Assembly: GCA_017406005.1 (NCBI GenBank)
Contig: JAFQZI010000093.1
Coordinates: 52,884 to 116,883 of the forward strand
Direction: 5' to 3'
Length of the DNA stretch: 64,000 nt
From: Oscillospiraceae bacterium
GTDB lineage: Bacteria > Bacillota > Clostridia > Oscillospirales > Oscillospiraceae
Part shown: positions 27,628 to 36,032 of the stretch, piece by piece
Numbering within the stretch: the stretch's first letter is position 1
Layout of the letters: every line of letters begins with the position of its first letter
Position numbers and translations under genes: made by a program
Notes under the pieces: generated by a model
Seen by the model: the letters and a program-made list of their open reading frames with translations, nothing else
What the model was told of the DNA's origin: nothing
Databases searched by the model: none

Positions 27628-27656
27628 TTGAAGGCTCTCTTGATGTGTGGTATAGT
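27628..27656 (+). promoter_or_regulatory. promoter of the TIR-LRR gene
   Basis: TTGAAG (27628-27633) and TATAGT (27651-27656) are 17 bases apart, followed by GCCGTCA. The same hexamers, spacer and a GCTGTCA tail occur at 31015-31050 before the sensor operon. The start codon is about 100 bases downstream. Confidence 0.72.
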
Positions 27657-27758
27657 GCCGTCAGATTATGAAACCTGTTAGCTTGAAAAATATAGTATAC
27701 TGCGGCTGACGACTCAAGGTTTATGCAGAAGGATGATCTTCCGAAGGAGGGCAATAGA

Positions 27759-29771
27759 ATGCCAAGCGACTTTGAAATAGTACTGAAAAAATATCATGGA
27801 ACGGAAGTTCATGTCACTATCCCGGACGGTGTGACGGAAATCGCAAGCAATGCATTTTCAGACTGCACAAACCTTACTTCGGTCACTATTCCTGACAGTG
27901 TGACAAAAATCGGAAATAATGCATTTTATAAATGCAAAAGCCTTACGTCGGTTACTATCGCGGATGGTGTAACAGAAATCGGAGACTATGCTTTCGAAGG
28001 CTGCTCAAAGCTGAAAGAAGTCGTTATTCCGTGTAGTTTGATCAAAATTGGAAGAGGGGCATTCGACTCCTGTATAAAACTTGATTCGATTGTCATACCA
28101 GACAGCGTAACAGAAATCGCTGATGGAGCATTTGCATTCTGCTCTGGAGTGACCTTCATATGCGGCGAAGGATCGTACACACATTATTACTGCCTAGATA
28201 ATCTGCGTCCGTATATTTTTGATTACCAGTTTGAAGCATTTCATGGTCTGCTTCCGCAGGGATATAAAAAGCTTGCATCGCCTTTTCTTGCCGACGAAGA
28301 AAAGCCGTATGTTTTCATCAGCTATTCTCATAGGGACAGAGACGTAGTTCTGCCGATCCTCAAAGCACTGTACGAAGCCGGCTGGAAAATCTGGTATGAT
28401 GAAGGCTTGACGATCGGTGACAGATACGACGAAACGCTGGAAGAACACGTCAGAAACTGTTCAGCTTTTTTGCTCTTTGCATCGACAAATTCCATCAGGA
28501 GTTATTATTGCATTGAAAATGAGATCCCCTGGGCAATCGAATTCGGCAAGCCGATCATCCAGTGCGATCTTGACGAAGGACTCAACTTTGAAATACATGA
28601 AAGCCAAACTGCGGCAACAGTAAGTTCGGAAGAGATCGAGTCGGCGCTGGAAGCAATCACCGGGCTAACCAGAGGTGAACGCCGCGAGGCTAAAGGAATT
28701 TCAGTTGTTGTGAACCCGGTTGACAGAGACAGCGTGGCCGACGACGGTTTTGCCTACTGCCTGTATATCGGCAATAACAATGCGGCCGCCAGGGCAATCA
28801 TGTTGGAGGCAAAGAAAGGAGGCTGCACGCTTTACGATGCGGTTGAAGAAGGTACAGATGAAGAGAAGCTGCGAAACTGCGCGTGCCTGATAGTTTTTCT
28901 TGATCAGGCGTTTCTGGCGGATGAAAGCCTTACAAAGACACTGACTGAAGCTTATCATGCCGGGAAAGATATCGCGGTCTGTCAGCTCGAAAGCATCAGT
29001 AACGATGATCTTCCGCAGGAACTGCTCGGACTGCACAAGATGCAATGGCTGCATTTTGCTTACGGCATCGACGCCGACATGAACACAAAGCTCGCGCGCC
29101 ATTTGCAGAAAAGAGGCTGCCGAAACACCGCAATTTTGCCCGATTTCGAATACGAAAAAACGGATAAAGGCATCGTGATCAAAAGATATACGGGGATGGA
29201 TCCGAACCCGCGGATAGAGAGTGAATACGGCGGCATACCCGTGACGGAAATAGACGATGATGCTTTCAGCAGCTGTGTTCATTTAAAAACGATCGCGATC
29301 CCGGAAAACGTGAAAAAAATCGGGAAAAAAGCATTTTGGGATTGTATCTGGCTAACTTCGATCAGTATCCCTGACAGCGTGACGGAGATTGGAGAAAACG
29401 CATTTTATGAATGTGTTAAACTGACTTCGGTTACCATCCCAGGCAGCGTGAAAGAAATCGGGCGCTTTACATTCAATCTTTGCACAGGTCTTATATCGGT
29501 CACAATCCAGGAAGGTGTGGGATCAATCGGACGCGGCGCGTTCACATTATGCCTGAACCTGCCTTCCATCACCATCCCAGACAGCGTGACGAAAATCGCT
29601 TCCGATGCATTTTACGGATGCGGAAACCTGACATCGATTATCATCCCAGACAGCGTGACAGAAATCGGAGATTATGCATTCATCAACTGCCCGAAACTTA
29701 CCGTAACGTGTTCGCCTGATTCTTATGCATGGAAATACTGTGAGGAGAACAATATACCAGTTATATCATAA
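27759..29771 (+). CDS. LRR-TIR-TIR-LRR protein (BspA-like repeats around TIR domains)
   Basis: ATG at 27759 follows GAAGGAGGG; about 670 residues. Residues about 15-140 are BspA-like LRR_5 repeats of the form VTIPDSVTKIGNNAFYKC. Residues about 180-290 are a TIR domain (VFISYSHRDRD, IWYDEGL). The likely NADase glutamate is E255 in CIENEIPWAIE. A second, degenerate TIR-like domain at about 327-430 has YCLYIG and CACLIVFLDQAFLADESL and no obvious catalytic glutamate. Residues about 485-650 return to BspA-like repeats. There is no signal peptide, so it is cytoplasmic. TIR proteins in bacteria often cleave NAD in immunity; the LRRs may sense a ligand. That role is inference. Confidence 0.82.
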   Translation: MPSDFEIVLKKYHGTEVHVTIPDGVTEIASNAFSDCTNLTSVTIPDSVTKIGNNAFYKCKSLTSVTIADGVTEIGDYAFEGCSKLKEVVIPCSLIKIGRGAFDSCIKLDSIVIPDSVTEIADGAFAFCSGVTFICGEGSYTHYYCLDNLRPYIFDYQFEAFHGLLPQGYKKLASPFLADEEKPYVFISYSHRDRDVVLPILKALYEAGWKIWYDEGLTIGDRYDETLEEHVRNCSAFLLFASTNSIRSYYCIENEIPWAIEFGKPIIQCDLDEGLNFEIHESQTAATVSSEEIESALEAITGLTRGERREAKGISVVVNPVDRDSVADDGFAYCLYIGNNNAAARAIMLEAKKGGCTLYDAVEEGTDEEKLRNCACLIVFLDQAFLADESLTKTLTEAYHAGKDIAVCQLESISNDDLPQELLGLHKMQWLHFAYGIDADMNTKLARHLQKRGCRNTAILPDFEYEKTDKGIVIKRYTGMDPNPRIESEYGGIPVTEIDDDAFSSCVHLKTIAIPENVKKIGKKAFWDCIWLTSISIPDSVTEIGENAFYECVKLTSVTIPGSVKEIGRFTFNLCTGLISVTIQEGVGSIGRGAFTLCLNLPSITIPDSVTKIASDAFYGCGNLTSIIIPDSVTEIGDYAFINCPKLTVTCSPDSYAWKYCEENNIPVIS

Positions 29772-29882
29772 AGTCACGATCGAAATTATTATAGCTTGGT
29801 AATAAGTTATATTGGACAATGCTATCTTTAGATTACAGTACAGTAAGTCAGCGACAAAAAAATAATAAATTGGAGAGTTATC

Positions 29883-30998
29883 ATGGAGAAAAGCTCATCA
29901 AACAGTAGACTTGTTCCGGGCATCGGAAGAATCCCCTTTCCTGCATACCGGGGAAAAGACCCGTATATATTTGTCAGTTATGCACACAAGAATGCCGTAA
30001 TGGTATTTGCAGAGATCAACCGTTGGAATAAACAGGGTTACAATGTGTGGTATGACGAAGGAATTGCTCCAGGCAACGAATGGGCCGACGAGATTTCTGA
30101 TGCTCTGGAACATTGCAGTCTATACGTTGTATTCCTGACACCTGACGCAGTTGATTCTAAAAATGTCAGGGATGAGATATATTATGCTCTTAGTATAAAA
30201 CTACCAATCATTGCAATCTATCTGGAAAAGGCGGAATTGAAAGGCGGCCTAAAACTCCGGCTCAGTTCCACACAGGCAATCAAAAAATATACGATGGGGG
30301 AAGAAGAATACATTTACAAATATGTTTCCGCATTTCATCAATACGGATTTGCTGTTCCTGCGATATTGAGGATAAATGAGGAAACTGACCATTACGAGTT
30401 CCTGAAGGAGGAGGGAGAAGACCTCGATAAAATAGCAGAAATCATTTACAGAAAATGGCATCCGGATCATGAAAATGTCAGTTTTTATAATCTTCCTGAT
30501 AGCGAAAAATTCATCTATATAAACGAAGCCATCCGAATGTTCTGCGTTGCAGAAGCATCCGGAACAAATATCTACCCGTCCAGATATTCTATGGGAATCC
30601 GCGTTTTTCCGGGTGCTATAGATTTCCGCATCCTGGAGAATGCACAGAAGCTGTTTGCCTCAAAAATGAAAAAGAGCGGATGGAGCGACGGCTGTTGCGA
30701 TTATGAGAAAAAAACTTATCCTATCGCACCGCTGGGCTACCGATCAGAGATAGAAGAAGATCGTATGATCCGACAAATCAGGAACATACAGGAAAACGGA
30801 TTTGATTTCTTTACTCCTATATCGATTGAAGAAAAGAAAGCATTGTTTGAAAAGGTTTTTCAAGCACTCAATTCTGTCAGCACAACACAGGAAGTGGAGA
30901 AATATCGGATCACCTATAGTAACTTTATCGAGATTACAGACATGGCAAACGATGCGAATATTCGGTTGTCTGGCAGTTGTCTGGCAGCAGATAATTAA
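29883..30998 (+). CDS. TIR domain protein with unknown C-terminal domain
   Basis: A 371-residue cytoplasmic protein; ATG at 29883 follows TTGGAGAG. The TIR domain spans about residues 25-135: YIFVSYAHKN, VWYDEGIAPGNEW, SLYVVFLTPDAVDSKNVRDE with the candidate catalytic E98, and LPIIAIYLEKAEL. The C-terminal 200 residues, with ENVSFYNLPDSEKFIYINEA and RVFPGAIDFRILENAQ, are not a family I recognise. It follows the LRR-TIR protein by 111 bases and could be its partner. Base composition is AT-richer than in the left part of the window. Confidence 0.82.
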   Translation: MEKSSSNSRLVPGIGRIPFPAYRGKDPYIFVSYAHKNAVMVFAEINRWNKQGYNVWYDEGIAPGNEWADEISDALEHCSLYVVFLTPDAVDSKNVRDEIYYALSIKLPIIAIYLEKAELKGGLKLRLSSTQAIKKYTMGEEEYIYKYVSAFHQYGFAVPAILRINEETDHYEFLKEEGEDLDKIAEIIYRKWHPDHENVSFYNLPDSEKFIYINEAIRMFCVAEASGTNIYPSRYSMGIRVFPGAIDFRILENAQKLFASKMKKSGWSDGCCDYEKKTYPIAPLGYRSEIEEDRMIRQIRNIQENGFDFFTPISIEEKKALFEKVFQALNSVSTTQEVEKYRITYSNFIEITDMANDANIRLSGSCLAADN

Positions 30999-31014
30999 AC
31001 CATCTATTGCTTTC

Positions 31015-31043
31015 TTGAAGACAGGATGATTTTGTGCTATAGT
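31015..31043 (+). promoter_or_regulatory. promoter of the 7TM sensor-kinase-regulator operon
   Basis: TTGAAG (31015-31020) and TATAGT (31038-31043) with a 17-base spacer, then GCTGTCA. The arrangement matches the promoter at 27628-27656. The sensor ATG is 35 bases downstream. Confidence 0.75.
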
Positions 31044-31077
31044 GCTGTCAAATTTGTGAAAAACCAGGAGACGAAAG

Positions 31078-32343
31078 ATGCAGGGATTTCGTATTGCAAA
31101 TCTGATGATACAATCGTTGTATCTTGTATTTCACCTGCTTTTTATCCTTTTCTTATACCACAAAAGGCAGGCTACTCCTGTCTGGATATGGTTTTTCCGA
31201 TTTTCTGTAGCGCTTTGGATCTGGGTGTCCGGTCGTTTTATGGAGACTATTGTATATCTTTTCTTTCCAGAAAATAACGCTGCATATGTATTCGCCGCTA
31301 ACTATCAGTATATTGGAAACACGATCGCTGTAGTGGAATATGTCATCTGGGTTCTTTACCTTGCCGGATATGACAAGCTGGCGGACAGCAGGACGATACG
31401 TCTTTTCCTTTTCGCATGCCCTCTGATAATCTGTTCCCTGGTTTTCACCAATCAATGGCATCAGCTATTTTATACAAAACTTGTGATGGGAGAAAGAGTC
31501 GAACACGGGGCTCTGTTTAAACCATGCGTTGTTTGGATGTATCTGATTCTACTGTACGGATATGTGATTTCGATCCGTAATATTCTGAAATCAGGAAAAG
31601 AGAAAGGAAAGCAGATCGTCATGTTTTCCCTGTTCCCGATGCTGCCCGCTATTGCAGTGCTTGCCCGTTCCATTACCGGCGTCGACAGGTTGGATTATAC
31701 TCCTATGGTGATGACAATCACAATTCTTTGCCTGTATCAGATTGTTTTCCGGTATCACTATGTCAATATTGTGCCGGCATCGATCCGGGAAGCTATAGAA
31801 CAAACCGCCCATCCCATCGGTATTTATCATCCGGGGAGGAATGAACTGCTATATTTTAACCGAGCTGCAGAAAAATATGCTGATGCAGCAGAAGTCTTTC
31901 TTCCCCAGCTTCCCGCGACAGGAACCCGGGTGGAGGGTGATTATGACGAAAAGCATCTGTTGATTGATGTTACAGCACTGCCGGAGGAAGAGCCGGTTCT
32001 TGTAACCGTTACGGATGTGAGTGACGTTATGGAGCAGCAGGCAAAACTCAATGCACAGATACATGAGCTGGAAAAGCTTCATCTGGAACTTGAGGAGGCA
32101 AATCGCAATATCGATGTATACCTCGGATCTCTGTACAGCACAGAAGGACTCCGTGAAAAACAGGATTTGATAGCGGAGACGTATGCGATGGTTTCACAGA
32201 CATTCAGAACTGTGGAAAACAATCTCATCACGGCAGAGGAAAACACGGAAGAGAGTGAAGCGCGGCTTCTGGATAATCTCCGGTTGACCAGAGAGTGCAT
32301 CACAGCGATTCGCCGGGCCGTGACAAAACTGAAAGCGGGATAA
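31078..32343 (+). CDS. 7TM sensor protein, histidine-kinase N-terminal type, without kinase domain
   Basis: A 421-residue membrane protein; ATG at 31078 follows CCAGGAGA. About seven hydrophobic segments occupy residues 5-230 and match the 7TM sensor region found at the N-terminus of many Firmicutes histidine kinases. A PAS-like segment follows (HPIGIYHPGRNELLYFNRAA and VTVTDVSDVMEQQ), then a long coiled coil and a C-terminal helical part ending at AVTKLKAG. There is no H-box or ATPase domain; the kinase is the next gene, starting 3 bases after this stop. It probably passes a ligand signal to that kinase through the coiled coil. Confidence 0.85.
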   Translation: MQGFRIANLMIQSLYLVFHLLFILFLYHKRQATPVWIWFFRFSVALWIWVSGRFMETIVYLFFPENNAAYVFAANYQYIGNTIAVVEYVIWVLYLAGYDKLADSRTIRLFLFACPLIICSLVFTNQWHQLFYTKLVMGERVEHGALFKPCVVWMYLILLYGYVISIRNILKSGKEKGKQIVMFSLFPMLPAIAVLARSITGVDRLDYTPMVMTITILCLYQIVFRYHYVNIVPASIREAIEQTAHPIGIYHPGRNELLYFNRAAEKYADAAEVFLPQLPATGTRVEGDYDEKHLLIDVTALPEEEPVLVTVTDVSDVMEQQAKLNAQIHELEKLHLELEEANRNIDVYLGSLYSTEGLREKQDLIAETYAMVSQTFRTVENNLITAEENTEESEARLLDNLRLTRECITAIRRAVTKLKAG

Positions 32344-32345
32344 GC

Positions 32346-33299
32346 ATGGATCTTTTCGAAAAATCATTCAGACTGTTACCGGATACCGTAATAATAACGG
32401 ATGTTTACTGGTATGTTCTGGACTACAACCGGGTGGAACCGTTCGACAGAATCCGGAAAGGAGAGAGCCTGAACCGTTATATTGCTGACTGCAGAAACAT
32501 TACCGTCGGCAGGTATGAATATAGCGGAAAGGTTTATCAGCGCAGTACGACACCGGTATATGAGAACGGAATGCATGTGGGATATGTTGTTTACCTTGCC
32601 GATATCACGGAAAAAGAAAAACTGGTGGAACAAAGCCTCCGAAAAAGCGCAGAACTGGAAGAAATGACAAAGGAGCAGGCGAAGGCAAACGCAGAGCTTG
32701 AGGAATATGTTCAACAGGCGGAAGCGCTGTGTGAATATGAAGAGCAGGTACGTATAGCGCGGAGCATCCATGATGATGCCGGGCATGCGCTCACTTTATT
32801 GAACACGATTTCACAGATGTGTCTGCAACTCAGAGAAACAGATCCTGCAAAATATCAAAGCCTGTTGGAAGAAGGCATAGCCATTTGTGAAGCCGCAGAG
32901 GCGAAAAAGCATCGCAATGTACATTCCCATGCCTCTCTGAGAGAAATACTGGAAACCATGAGGGACACAAGCGCTTTCCCTATAGATCTGATCATCACGG
33001 GAGAAGAACCGGAAATTGCAAGGTCACTCTATACAGTTATCGAAGAAGTCTGTAAGGAAGCCTACCATAATACCCTTTCACATTCCATGGCAGACAGGAT
33101 GATGTTTGAAGTATCTATGGATCCGGGTTCGCTGACCATTCGAATTTCAGATAACGGAAGTTTTCATGGGACGTTTGAGAAAGGATTCGGATTAAGCACC
33201 ATGGAAGAGAATGTCAGAAAGTCAGGAGGATCCATTTCTTTTGATGTACAAGAGGGAAAAGGGTTTGGTATTTCTGCTGAATGGAGGACAGAAGAATGA
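32346..33299 (+). CDS. soluble sensor histidine kinase, NarL/DegS type
   Basis: A 317-residue kinase; ATG at 32346, directly after the sensor stop. An N-terminal PAS-like part ends in VYLADITEKEKL, then a coiled coil. The phosphoacceptor is H142 in ARSIHDDAGHALT (HisKA_3 style). The ATPase domain has EAYHNTLSHS (N box), RISDNGSF (G1) and GFGLSTMEENVRKSGG (G2), so it appears active. It has no membrane segment and must work with the 7TM protein. Its stop overlaps the regulator start (ATGA). Confidence 0.9.
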   Translation: MDLFEKSFRLLPDTVIITDVYWYVLDYNRVEPFDRIRKGESLNRYIADCRNITVGRYEYSGKVYQRSTTPVYENGMHVGYVVYLADITEKEKLVEQSLRKSAELEEMTKEQAKANAELEEYVQQAEALCEYEEQVRIARSIHDDAGHALTLLNTISQMCLQLRETDPAKYQSLLEEGIAICEAAEAKKHRNVHSHASLREILETMRDTSAFPIDLIITGEEPEIARSLYTVIEEVCKEAYHNTLSHSMADRMMFEVSMDPGSLTIRISDNGSFHGTFEKGFGLSTMEENVRKSGGSISFDVQEGKGFGISAEWRTEE

Positions 33300-33925
33300 G
33301 TGAAAAGATCAAGGTTCTTCTTGCGGATGATCATCCGCTAATGACAGAAGGATTAAAGCTGACGATCAGCGCGTGGGAGGAATTTGAAGTTGTCGGTATC
33401 GCATCAGATGGCCAGGAAATGGTCGAACTGAGCATGAAACTGAACCCAAATCTAGTAATCGCTGACATGCAGATGCCTAAAATATCTGGACCTGAAGCTG
33501 TCCGACTAATCAAGGAGAGACTCCCCGGGGTTCATGTTATGGCATTTACAACCTTCAGTGACCCGGAAACCGTTTCCGAAGCCATGAAAGCAGGCTGCGA
33601 TGGCTTCCTGTTGAAGGTGATCGAGCCGGAGAAACTGAGGGTATCGCTTCTCTCTGTTGCAGGCGGACTGCATGTTTATGATGAGAGTGCAATGAAACAG
33701 ATGGAAAGGAGCCTGAGAGAAGAGACAGAAGTCTCTTTCAATCGGCGAGAGGTGGAGATTCTCCGTTACATTTGTCAAGGGATGACCAATACGGAAATTG
33801 CGGACAAACTGCATTTACGTCCCGGCACCGTGAAAAACATGGTGTCGCTGCTGCTCAGCAAGAGCGGCTGCATCAGCCGTGCCCAATTAGCCAGATATGC
33901 TACGGGAAAAGGGCTGATAAAATAA
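33296..33925 (+). CDS. NarL/FixJ-family response regulator
   Basis: A 209-residue regulator: receiver domain with acidic D11/D12 in LLADDHPL, phospho-acceptor D58 in LVIADMQMP and the conserved lysine in FLLKVIEPEKL. A LuxR-type helix-turn-helix follows (NRREVEILRYICQGMTNTEI). The chosen start ATG at 33296 overlaps the kinase stop; an upstream in-frame ATG would lie inside the kinase gene. It is the cognate partner of the preceding kinase. Targets are unknown; the neighbouring TIR genes are candidates. Confidence 0.93.
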   Translation: MSEKIKVLLADDHPLMTEGLKLTISAWEEFEVVGIASDGQEMVELSMKLNPNLVIADMQMPKISGPEAVRLIKERLPGVHVMAFTTFSDPETVSEAMKAGCDGFLLKVIEPEKLRVSLLSVAGGLHVYDESAMKQMERSLREETEVSFNRREVEILRYICQGMTNTEIADKLHLRPGTVKNMVSLLLSKSGCISRAQLARYATGKGLIK

Positions 33926-33941
33926 ATAACTGGATCCTCAT

Positions 33942-33979
33942 AAAAAGTGCCGAATGGAATGACCATCGGCACTTTTTTT
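33942..33979 (+). terminator. terminator of the sensor operon
   Basis: AAAAAGTGCCGA (33942-33953) pairs with TCGGCACTTTTT (33966-33977), a 12-bp stem followed by more T. It ends the three-gene two-component operon. Confidence 0.9.
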
Positions 33980-34107
33980 GCATGACGAATCGAAATATAA
34001 TACATATATAAAAGTTTATTCTTTTTGCCCTTTTAGAAATGTCTGAAAAGGTAGGGGATACTGGAATCTTTTTTTCTAGAAGCAATAAAAACCAGGAGGT
34101 TATACTG

Positions 34108-35853
34108 ATGAAAAAGCTGTTTGCAATTTTTCTGACTCTGGTACTCTTTTCGCAATGTACAATTCCGGTTCTGGCAGATTTTGGGGACGGGCTGGATGAC
34201 TATCTTTATTCTACGGGAAGCAGCGGAGTAACCCTGACGAAATACTTCGGAGAAGGTGAAAGCACGCTTGTGCTCCCAACCGAAGTGGAAGGGCTGCCCG
34301 TGACTAGAATCGGGGAAAAATGCTTTGAAGACCATAATGAAATAGAAGCGGTTGTTCTCCCTGAAACCCTGAAGGTGATAGGGTACCGTGCTTTCTACGG
34401 ATGTTCAAAGCTTTCCGATATGAATGTTCCGGACACTCTGGAGCAGACAGGTGGCTGGGCTCTTGCTCATACGGGCTTCATCAGCTTTGCGTTTCCGGAA
34501 GGGTTTGACTCGCTTGGATACGGGACTTTTTACGGCAGCAGCAAACTGGAGACCGTGATCCTGCCGGAAGGCGTGGATTCCATCGGTGAAAACACTTTCC
34601 GCGGCTGCGGCAAGCTGCAGAGCGTGACCATCCCCTGCGCAGATATCGAGATCAATATCAAGGGGTTTGAGGAAAACAGCAAGGTGACTATTATTGGTGT
34701 TCCCGGGAGCTATGCAGAAAAATATGCGAAAGCGATCGGCATCGGATTTGAAGAATACCATAAAAAAGAAGAATCCTCGGTCACTGAAGAAGAATCCGCC
34801 GCAGGCTGGCTTTGCCCGAACTGCAGTAATGAAAACACCGGCAATTTCTGCCCCTTCTGCGGAACAAAAAGACCGCCGGAAGAAATCATCTGCACCGAGT
34901 GCGGGGAAGTTTATCCTCCAGATATAGACTATGCCTTTTGCCCGAACTGCGGAACAGCATTGCAAAAGTCTGAGGAGCCTCCGGCATCTGCTCCTGTTTT
35001 ACCAGCCGACCCTGAACCGATTTCTGCATCTTCCAAAACGTCGAAACCGACGCCCGAACCTGCTCCTATCCCAGAACCGGCACAGGAATCTGCGCCAGGC
35101 ATATCCACTGATGAGACAGTCCCGGAAGGACTGGTCGGAGACTGGCAGGGTGTCGGGAAGCCGAAAAATGGAGGGCCTTCCATCGATCTTACAATTCATA
35201 TTGAAGAAGACGGGACCGGCAATTATACGTTTGACCAGGCGGGCTATCATGAAAGTTATCCGTTCACGATTTCCCAGGACGGAAACCGTTTTTCAGTAGA
35301 TATCCCGGCTACCAGCCAGCTGGGCAGCGTAGATGGCACCTGGGAAGTGAAAGATGGGGTGCTTCTGCTGGATATCACATCTACCTTTACCAGCGGCGGC
35401 AGCTATTCCTATAATGCAGAATGCAGTAAGATTTCATCGATAGCAAAGAAAACCGAGACTGTGAATGAGAACCAGCAGGGCATAGCAGGAGAGTATTCCT
35501 GGCTTTCCTACACGCTGACAGTGGATTCAGCTGAAATCGTCCCCGGAACGGAAGTGGATATTTCCCCACTCAGCACAATCAAGGATAAGAAATTTGCAAA
35601 AATCCGGTTCCTTGCGAAAGAGGGCAAGATCCTTCTGGAGGATATTCAGGACGACAGCAAGATTGATCAGTTCGTGCTTACCGATTCACAGGGGAATGAG
35701 CTCCCGCTTTACTCTGTGAACATGTGGGGAGTGGGTTTTGATGCCGAAAAGGGCACTTTCAGCACTTTTGATACCCAGGAAGGCTTTGCACTCCTGTACC
35801 TTACAGATGGTACGGTGACCATAGACAGCCTGACACTCGGCGTAAATGAGTGA
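34108..35853 (+). CDS. secreted BspA-LRR / double zinc-ribbon / lipocalin-like protein
   Basis: ATG at 34108 follows CCAGGAGG; 581 residues. Signal peptide (MKKLFAIFLTLVLFS...VLA), then BspA-like LRRs (residues about 40-210, e.g. VVLPETLKVIGYRAFYGC). Two zinc ribbons at about 234-288 follow: CPNC/CPFCG and CTECG/CPNCG. A Pro-rich linker leads to a beta-rich domain beginning LVGDWQGVG and a final domain with YTLTVDSAEIVPG. The zinc ribbons follow a Sec signal, so they should sit outside the membrane, which is unusual for this fold. It is the first of six exported zinc-ribbon proteins in the region. Confidence 0.8.
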   Translation: MKKLFAIFLTLVLFSQCTIPVLADFGDGLDDYLYSTGSSGVTLTKYFGEGESTLVLPTEVEGLPVTRIGEKCFEDHNEIEAVVLPETLKVIGYRAFYGCSKLSDMNVPDTLEQTGGWALAHTGFISFAFPEGFDSLGYGTFYGSSKLETVILPEGVDSIGENTFRGCGKLQSVTIPCADIEINIKGFEENSKVTIIGVPGSYAEKYAKAIGIGFEEYHKKEESSVTEEESAAGWLCPNCSNENTGNFCPFCGTKRPPEEIICTECGEVYPPDIDYAFCPNCGTALQKSEEPPASAPVLPADPEPISASSKTSKPTPEPAPIPEPAQESAPGISTDETVPEGLVGDWQGVGKPKNGGPSIDLTIHIEEDGTGNYTFDQAGYHESYPFTISQDGNRFSVDIPATSQLGSVDGTWEVKDGVLLLDITSTFTSGGSYSYNAECSKISSIAKKTETVNENQQGIAGEYSWLSYTLTVDSAEIVPGTEVDISPLSTIKDKKFAKIRFLAKEGKILLEDIQDDSKIDQFVLTDSQGNELPLYSVNMWGVGFDAEKGTFSTFDTQEGFALLYLTDGTVTIDSLTLGVNE

Positions 35854-35884
35854 ATATAAAAAATAAACAGAAAAGACTTGAAAA

Positions 35885-35965
35885 ATGAAAAACTTACATG
35901 ATGATATCATAGGAGTCGTTGTCGCAGCAGTGATTGAGGGATTCTTAGGTACTTTGATTAAGTAA
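35885..35965 (+). CDS. possible 26-residue hydrophobic peptide
   Basis: A short frame begins MKNLHDDIIGVVVAAVIEGF and ends LGTLIK then TAA. It has one hydrophobic helix with charged ends, resembling membrane-active small proteins or type I toxins. The ribosome site is weak and no antisense RNA is evident, so translation is uncertain. It lies between two unrelated genes in the same orientation. Confidence 0.35.
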   Translation: MKNLHDDIIGVVVAAVIEGFLGTLIK

Positions 35966-36032
35966 TTATCCCAAGAAAGAGCCCGACTATGGATGGAAAG
36001 ACAAGAAATATTCAGAGGGGAGATGCAAATTA

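Noticed and set aside
27759-30998. TIR genes as a Thoeris or CBASS defence system
   Set aside because: No ThsA-like SIR2 partner, cyclase or SMODS gene is adjacent, so a named defence system cannot be claimed.
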